Source: Plasmopara viticola (taxonomy: Eukaryota > Oomycota > Peronosporomycetes > Peronosporales > Peronosporaceae). From it: 64,000 bases of DNA. Position numbers and translations under genes: made by a program. This document shows positions 57,726 through 64,000 of this stretch, piece by piece. Position 1 is the first letter of the stretch; every line of letters begins with the position of its first letter. Below the pieces are notes generated by a model. The model had not been told where the DNA came from and made no database searches. It worked only from the letters and a program-made list of their open reading frames with translations. Location: assembly GCA_001695595.3 (NCBI GenBank), contig MBPM02000009.1:434001-498000 (forward strand), given 5' to 3'.

Positions 57726-60700
57726 CATAATCTTAACCCGTTCCCGTCGCTAAGCAAACAGTGACAATTTCACTTTAGCCAGCTAAAGAGTCTCAACATA
57801 TAGCTGGCTTCCTCGATAGTAAAGCGTCGATGCTTTGGAGTCGACGAGCACACCGTGGCCTACTAAAATACCTTCAAGGTTGCTTTAGCCACTAACCAGT
57901 CAGTTTTTCAAGTACGATCCGTGATAGAAAGCACAAAATGTACGAAGCAAAGCCTGTTGAACTTTTCTTAGTCTATAAGACATGACCAGCTCACTTTTTC
58001 CTCCAGCAAATCGCCATGCGTCAACTAATAAAAGCTGTTTACGCAAACCTTTGTCTGAAGAGATTTCAGTCGCGAATGACTGATATGACTGCCAATGATC
58101 CAACGATGAGTGTGCATTTACTGACCGGTCTACATTCTTCTCATCAGCGCAGCTTAAATCTAGAGGGACCCTTGATTTTGGCTCTTTTGGTCTCCCCCCT
58201 GGAAGTTAAATTCGGCAAACATTATCACTTTCTTGGCAACTTTAATAAATGCAAAACACCTTTGCGCAGGCCGCTTCGCAGTCCATCCATATAGACGATA
58301 GCAACCCATTTCTCAAAAAAAAAAACTGGCCATACCGATCAAAAGTGTTTCCATCTTTTGAAAACATCCCACAATTTTTTTTTCTTTTCCCAATAGGTGA
58401 AAAGGAAGTTTGTTTGTGCTTGAAAATGTGGCAACAAGGCTTGCATCAGCCAACTCTACAGCTCATTATAGGACGGAATGCCCGGTCAGCTGCGATATTG
58501 CGCCTGAGCGATTATTTTGTGCTCGCCCACCAGCTGTCAGGGCCTTTTCTTGGAGCAGAAGATCCTCTCTACTCTTTTATTCGAACTCTTGACGCTAGCC
58601 AAGATTGGCTAAGGTCTGGGCGAGGCATCATCTAAGGCGCCTGTGTCATCGACAAAGAAAACTCCGTCATCTTCTTGACGAATATATTTAAAAGAGCATT
58701 CTTAAAGCTGGTGATTGGCTGCAAACGCACCTTGATCGCGTTAAATTCTTGTACAACCACCCCCACCAGAATGTCAGCGTATCAATCCCATCTTGCATTT
58801 CCTAAAGCAAGTGAGCGTACTGGTTTGTTCTCAAAATGTATATTGCTTACAAGTAGTATTATGCTACCGCAGTTATCACTTCAAATGAGCGTGAGTCCAA
58901 GATTTTGACTTTTCTATCGATTTTTATAGCAATACAAGCTGCAGATTGCTTTTTGCCCGATAGCGATAGTCCTCATTAAATGGCGGAATGTGCTTCAAAC
59001 AATTTTAATTTTCAGCTGATTCATAGATTTGAATAGTGATGGATCGCAAATTCTACTATTATAATCTAGCATGGCAATTTTTTAATAAGCATTAAGCAAC
59101 GACTATAAAACAGATTTTTTGCTAGATCCTGTTCAAAGCATCGCGTAAGTTTTAAGTACTTGCCTTGTCATTCTTCCAAAGCCGAGAAATGTTGTAAATT
59201 TCTCTTGAGCTTTAGTTTTGCAGCTTGCACCTTTAAACTTGAGACATAGTAGGCCTCAATCAAAATGCTGGTGATCAGGTGCCCTATTCCATAGAGATTA
59301 ATCAAATTGCGTGGTCCATTAGATAACTAGAACTATACTTGTCTTCGAGCTGCTTACGATACAAAAGAAAACTGAAAGCGGGGTTATGTGTGATGCTGAA
59401 AGTTACGCATACCTGCCGTAAGGTAATGCCGGTGCAACGGTTCTTTTTAAGCCAAATGCGATTTGTAGATGTTACGCACACAAAGCAAATGAGCGTACTG
59501 TTCGGCCATAAATCTGGCATCAATCGAATAGCACCTGGGAGTCTATCATTGTCGTCGGACCCATTGCCCAATACTTAAGTAGGCATCTTGCGAGCGGCTG
59601 TAACCGGTGCTGGGCGAGATGCACAACCCTCATTTTAACGATAGTATTATCGGTACCCGAATAGTGTACCATTCTCTGTCTTAGACTTAGCCCTCTTCCC
59701 AATGTTGGGTTCTCACGATAATTTTCTGCCTACGTGGACTTCTGGAACTAAGTAGTGAGGCTTTAACCTTTGCCTGCAAGCCGGCTGTAAAGTTTAAGAA
59801 TACAAAAAGGTTTTGATCGTGGCTAATAAAATCGTTCCGCAACAGTGTGTTAATTGCAAGGTTTCTCAACTCCTTATAAATGGCAAGTGCTTTCAAGAGC
59901 CTCCGTTCCTTTCCTGATTATTATGTCGCCGGATCGTGGCAGTGTCATTATACCAGCAAACATTTCTGACGCGCTACTTTCATGGCAAAAATAGATATTC
60001 CTCGAGCGCCTTTCAAGCATGAGCAATTTTATGATTTGCGATCAATATTGTTGTTGTGGTCTGAGATCTTTCTCGATTGCTTCTTTAATTACTGCTGTCC
60101 GACAAGGACGCGAGGTTGCCTCCTTTGCTGTCTGTTTATTAATCGTTACATGATTAGACTGATTATCTATATCAAAGCCGACAGAATACCCATTGAATGC
60201 AATAAAAGTCTTAAAGGGGCCTGACCTGAGTTTCAGCATCAATGGAATAAGCTCGCTTCGCGATTAAACAAAGACATAGAATGATGGACACCCAACAGTT
60301 TTTAGCTTTACCATCTACATCGTGAAAGAAAAAAAACTTTCAATATTTGCACTGACGCATTTGGTCGCTTAAGACCACCAAAACTTTTATTGAATTGAAT
60401 ACTTAAAACCCTATTGTGAAGTGTCATTCACCAGATCATGTTAATACTCTCCTGTGCAAGGTGCTGTGTGACTCTGTCACTGTGATGCTTGCTGCCGACA
60501 ACCATTTGTCAATACTGAAAGAGTTTTAAAATGAAGGTCGTTGACGCAACGCTGCTACAATTGCAGTCATACCCTTCGACGCGACACTCAGTACTTTATC
60601 ACTTGCCACCACAAGCAATTCTCGAGGTGTCAATCAAGGTGCAATTAAGGGACCACACGCCGGAGCCTGTATGGTGTAAATGGCATGTGGATGGTGTTCG

Positions 60701-60759
60701 CCACACCACCCAATTAGCAAGAAAGATCGCACTCCGCATTCAAAAGGGAGAGAGAAAGA
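57726..60759. other. Gene-poor transition zone
   Basis: Only short open frames occur (for example 58249-58635 plus), with no recognisable domain and no copy elsewhere in the window. A TCATTCACC motif near 60423 and GCATTCAAAA near 60736 vaguely resemble oomycete initiators and could belong to the downstream gene. A small frame (60531-60824) overlapping the start of that gene in another frame is probably leader sequence. Confidence 0.45.
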
Positions 60760-61383
60760 ATGACCTTCATGCGATTCCTGTCTATCGCGTTACTTGCTTC
60801 GCTGGGCGCAGCTGCCGCCAATGAAGCTGCTTCCAATGTGATCGTGCTGACAAACGCCGATTTTGAGCACAAGACGCAGGCGGGGTCAGGAGCTACAACT
60901 GGTGACTGGCTCATTGAGTTTTACGCGCCGTGGTGTGGCCACTGCAAGAAGTTAGCGCCCATTTACGAACAAGTGGCAAACGATCTTAAAGGGGAAGTGG
61001 ACGTGGCAAAAGTCGACGTGACGGATAATGCCGAGTTAGGCACACGCTTTGGCATTCGTGGCTTCCCGACCATTCTCCTCTTGAGTCACGGCAAGTCGTA
61101 CAAGTTCACGGGCCCGCGCACGCTCAAAGACCTCGCAGCGTTTGCTCGTAGTGAGTACAAGAAAGTTGAAGGCGAGGCCATTAGCGCCGTTCCAACGATT
61201 GTGGACTTTGCTGTCCAGCAAATGCTGGACGTCAAGAGGGACTTTGTCACGCTGCTGGCGACCAAGAAGAACGTCCTCCTCGTCACCTTTTCCGGAGGGT
61301 TACTGCTCGGTCTATTGCTTGGTTCCTTCTTTAGCTGCTGCACGCTTCGTGGCCACAAAGTGGTCAAGACAAAGAAAGAGTAA
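60760..61383 (+). CDS. Membrane-anchored thioredoxin/PDI-like protein (TMX type)
   Basis: The 207-residue protein has a signal peptide (about 1-20, ending AAAA), one thioredoxin domain (about 26-135) with active site CGHC at 59-62 in the context APWCGHCKKLAP, and the cis-proline at 103 (GFPT). A single membrane segment lies at about 172-193. The C-terminus KTKKE fits the KxKxx ER-retrieval signal. By family knowledge it should catalyse disulphide formation or exchange in the ER lumen, with a short cytosolic tail. The start is the first ATG that gives a complete signal peptide. The frame is intact, without introns, and GC-richer than the relic DNA. It converges with the next gene; the stop codons are only 56 bp apart. 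Confidence 0.93.
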   Translation: MTFMRFLSIALLASLGAAAANEAASNVIVLTNADFEHKTQAGSGATTGDWLIEFYAPWCGHCKKLAPIYEQVANDLKGEVDVAKVDVTDNAELGTRFGIRGFPTILLLSHGKSYKFTGPRTLKDLAAFARSEYKKVEGEAISAVPTIVDFAVQQMLDVKRDFVTLLATKKNVLLVTFSGGLLLGLLLGSFFSCCTLRGHKVVKTKKE

Positions 61384-61439
61384 GTGACGATGAAGCGAGG
61401 TGAGCCGTTTTGTGCATTTAAACTTGACAATTCAATCTT

Positions 61440-63932
61440 TTATTGGTTGCCATTCACAAAACAATATTTCAACGCCAAACTTTCAAAAAGCGACTCTTCG
61501 ACGCCTTGGTAATTAGCGAGCATCTCGTCCACTTCCACTAATTTCTCTGGCTCGTATTGTTGAAAGAACGCTTCCAGTCGAGCACGGTACGACCCAGTGT
61601 CCTTCTTTCCAGCCAAGAGACGCCCATTTAAAAGTGCAATGTCATTCGCATTCAACGTGTACGGAACTGGCGACTCGTCCTGGTTCCGCGTCTCATCGTG
61701 CACCTTTTGGACGGAAAGGTCCAGCATCGCCACGGAAGCTTCTTGTCCAGCATCTTCGTCATTATCCTTTGCTTCAATACGACTTTCTTGTGCTTCTTCA
61801 CCCTCGGCATGCTCACGATTCGTTCGAGAATCGTCCGTTTCAATCACCAGCGATCGGATTTGAGTCAATAACAATTCATTCTGCTTTTTCAAACGTTGAT
61901 TCACCATTCGCGCTTCGCTTGCTTCCGCCATGGCGACCGCAATTTGACCTTCTGTCTGAGTCCGCATGTTGCGCAATTCGGTCACGAGCACGCGCCGTTG
62001 ACCGCGCGCTTTCACCAAGTCTTGTCGCAATTGCAGCCGTTCGTGCTCCCACGATTGCATCTGTTCTTCAAATTGTTGTTTCGTGGCAGTCATTTCCCTT
62101 GCAACCTTTTCCAATCGAGCAGAAGTCCCGGTCAAGTGATTGTTCAAAGGATATCCCAATTCTGCGCGACACCTCAAGACACTTGCTTCCGCTTGCCCAA
62201 GCTCCTGTTCCAGTCGAGTTCGGGCTACAATGTCCATTTCACTTGCCATTCGAGATGTTTCGCCATCTCCTCCATCAAACTCATCCGTCTAGGACATGAA
62301 AGTTACTTTTGTCAATTCATCAACACACAACGAGTACAACATTCCTTTCGTACCATAGCCCACCGATGTTTTTCTTCCAATAAAGCATCCCGTTCAACTT
62401 GAATCTCTCGCCATGCCTGACGTTCTCTCTGTATCCGCTCCAGTTCCTTTCCAATCGATGCCAACTCGTGTTCTTTCGCCTTGGCGTCAATTGCAAGATT
62501 CTCCTTCTCCACGATTGCCATGTGCGTCTTTGAACGTTCTTGATCGCGTTCGGTTGTCAGCTTGGCAACACTGTCTTCCAAGCTTTCCTATCAAACGATA
62601 AATCAATCGATCTTTGACTACAACACTAGAGCAATGCAAGTTCGAACGTACCATTCGTTTCATTAACTGCATGTTCAGTCCATTCAATTCTTCCAATAAA
62701 TTGCGAGTTTCAGTATCAAATCCATCTTTGGGTTGGGTTTTCAACATCGGAACGACCGCAGAGTCTTCTTGCGACCCAAAGAGTTTCCATGCCAAGTGTC
62801 CCGCAACGTTAATTGGTGTACTGAGTAGCCAACTTTGTTGCGCAATGGCTTCTGGAAGGAAGGCAAATCCAGGTAATTGGTCCGAAGGCGGTTCTGGACT
62901 GACAATTAGCGCTGTGGACAGAGCAACCTTTTGTTCTTCATCACGAGCTTTTTCTGCTTGCACAGCTTCATCCAACGCATCAGCTGCAGCAATCGCTGAC
63001 TCCATAATGCTGCTACTCACAACTTGCACCTGATACAAAATGGTTTTGCTACACAATCGACGCGTCAACTATGTCCATCCATTCGTGCGCCTTGGTATCA
63101 CTTACCCTCGTAATCTCGAGTACGAATTGTCCCACACCAAGGTCACGTTTCCTGGCTTGATACATCGATACGATCCCTCCACAGCACGACTTAAGGATGT
63201 GGATAGATATTTCGTACGTGCGTGAACAATCTCTACGGGTTGGGCATACGGATCAGGAGCGAACGAGACGCTGAATTCAATGTCGAAGTCTTCACAGTCA
63301 AACTTCCATACAATATATTGTGGAGCCTTGCCATCTGTTACACCTTTCACTGACATGACCATTTCATGCCGGGACCCTCTTGGAATATGACATTTCTCCA
63401 ATAAAAATGGTTGTAAAATAAAATCGACTGCCGTCATGTGCATCCGAGCGCCTTTGTCTTCGTCCCGTTCGGTCACAAAGTTCAGCCAATCTGGATGCAA
63501 ATTTAGCATACCACAACGATGAGTGGCTAAATATGTCGTCATGCGAGCACACCATTGGGCAAGAAGCGAATCGTGGCGACTGTTTTTTGGCGGAAATTCT
63601 GGTAGTTTAGAAGCGTCATCACGAGGACGTTGAGGCTCTGGAGCCGCTGCTTGGATGGCGGTGAGTACATTTATTAACTCAGGGAGCGGCCGCTTGATAC
63701 AGTACGAGGCAGTGCCTTTGGTCACGACAAACTCGACAGTGTAGACGTCAAGAGTCGCAGAAGAGAGCGAGGACGCAATGCTCTGTGTGACACTTGGAGA
63801 CACGGCATCGACACTAGTGACGACAACGTCCAGGTACTGATCAGGGTTGTCATCGTCATCGGTATGGATGGCAGGGACAGGATCGAAAGGTGAAGACAAG
63901 TCGTGAACGATAGCAGCGACCTCTTTGGCCAT
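61440..63932 (-). CDS. PX-like, GOLD and coiled-coil protein (four exons)
   Basis: I infer exons 63932-63106, about 63009-62652, 62587-62354 and 62288-61440, about 755 residues, with introns of 64-96 bp and matching phases. Residues about 35-155 resemble a PX phosphoinositide-binding domain (YTVEFVVTK..., LPEFPPK near 110-116, then a helical region). Residues about 180-276 resemble a GOLD domain (YIVWKFDCEDFDIEFSV ... PGNVTLVWDNSYSRLR). Exon 2 is mainly acidic linker. Exons 3 and 4 form a long coiled coil rich in E, R, Q and K. PX plus GOLD suggests a peripheral endosome or Golgi trafficking protein; this is inferred. Introns 2 and 3 begin with GTACG and end with TAG. Intron 1 begins GTAAGT at 63105, but its first AG (63030) would give an immediate stop, so one of the AGs at 63016, 63013 or 63010 must be used. 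Confidence 0.8.
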
Positions 63933-64000
63933 GACAGAATCAGATTAAAACGAACTAGTTACTTGCATACCGGTATTATTGCTTATATTCGTTTTGAAAA

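Noticed and set aside
60531..60824. 97-codon frame overlapping the start of the thioredoxin-like gene
   Set aside because: It runs into the coding region of a well-supported gene in another frame and has no domain. It is probably leader sequence.
61634..62299. 221-codon plus-strand frame opposite the coiled-coil exon
   Set aside because: It is the complement of a well-supported coiled-coil exon, whose codon pattern keeps the other strand open.

Overview
The window looks like nuclear DNA of an oomycete, most likely a downy mildew or Phytophthora relative (Peronosporales); I cannot name the species. Four things point there. Two genes encode secreted proteins with an EER motif about 25 residues after the predicted signal-peptide cleavage site. 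Both have an oomycete-type core promoter (GCTCATTTT) about 20 bases before the ATG. The introns on the right are short (64-90 bp), and the right-edge genes are tightly packed. About 57 kb is AT-rich, stop-riddled relic sequence from Ty3/gypsy, LINE and probably Ty1/copia elements. The last 3.3 kb is ordinary gene-dense sequence.

The relic part is not random. By comparing segments by eye I can group most of it into blocks: A (about 6 kb, carries the effector gene), C (about 3.7 kb), E plus LINE pieces (about 3.4 kb), H (about 0.9 kb), B (about 3.2 kb, with gypsy integrase remains), an LTR-like repeat, and D (about 4.5 kb). Left to right: A1 1-6115; D1-left 6120-9742; C1 9745-13430; D1-right 13440-14345; E1/LINE 14455-17855; H1 17860-18780; B1 18825-22000; an unplaced stretch 22200-24960; B' 24970-25290; LTR-like to 25800; A' 25800-26665 (truncated, no effector); C2 26690-30115; E2 30118-31885; A2 inverted 31890-37700; LTR-like 37918-38280; B2 inverted 38300-41995; H2 42010-42990; LINE/E3 inverted 43000-46295; C3 inverted 46300-49170; H3 49860-50770; LINE piece to 51590; D2 51630-56110. 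The recurring order A-C-E-H-B-LTR-A suggests copies of one composite unit of roughly 17-18 kb, one of them inverted. Block ends are good to a few tens of bases at best.

The only long, clearly maintained reading frames in the relic part are the two effector copies (1731-3671 + and 34024-35964 -, both 646 codons). Each has a signal peptide, an EER region, about 31 repeats of 13 residues and a C-terminal domain. Copy 1 ends in a strongly basic nuclear-localisation-like tail. Copy 2 has gained one 39-bp repeat and has a one-base slip in an A run that removes the basic tail. A 325-bp retroposon-like element with a perfect 13-bp target-site duplication sits in A1 but not in A2.

On the right, a tRNA-Asp(GTC) (57139-57210) lies in relic sequence. 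It is followed by a single-pass ER thioredoxin/PDI-like protein (60760-61383 +) and, convergent and only 56 bp away, a four-exon gene for a PX-like/GOLD/coiled-coil protein (61440-63932 -), probably a membrane-trafficking factor.
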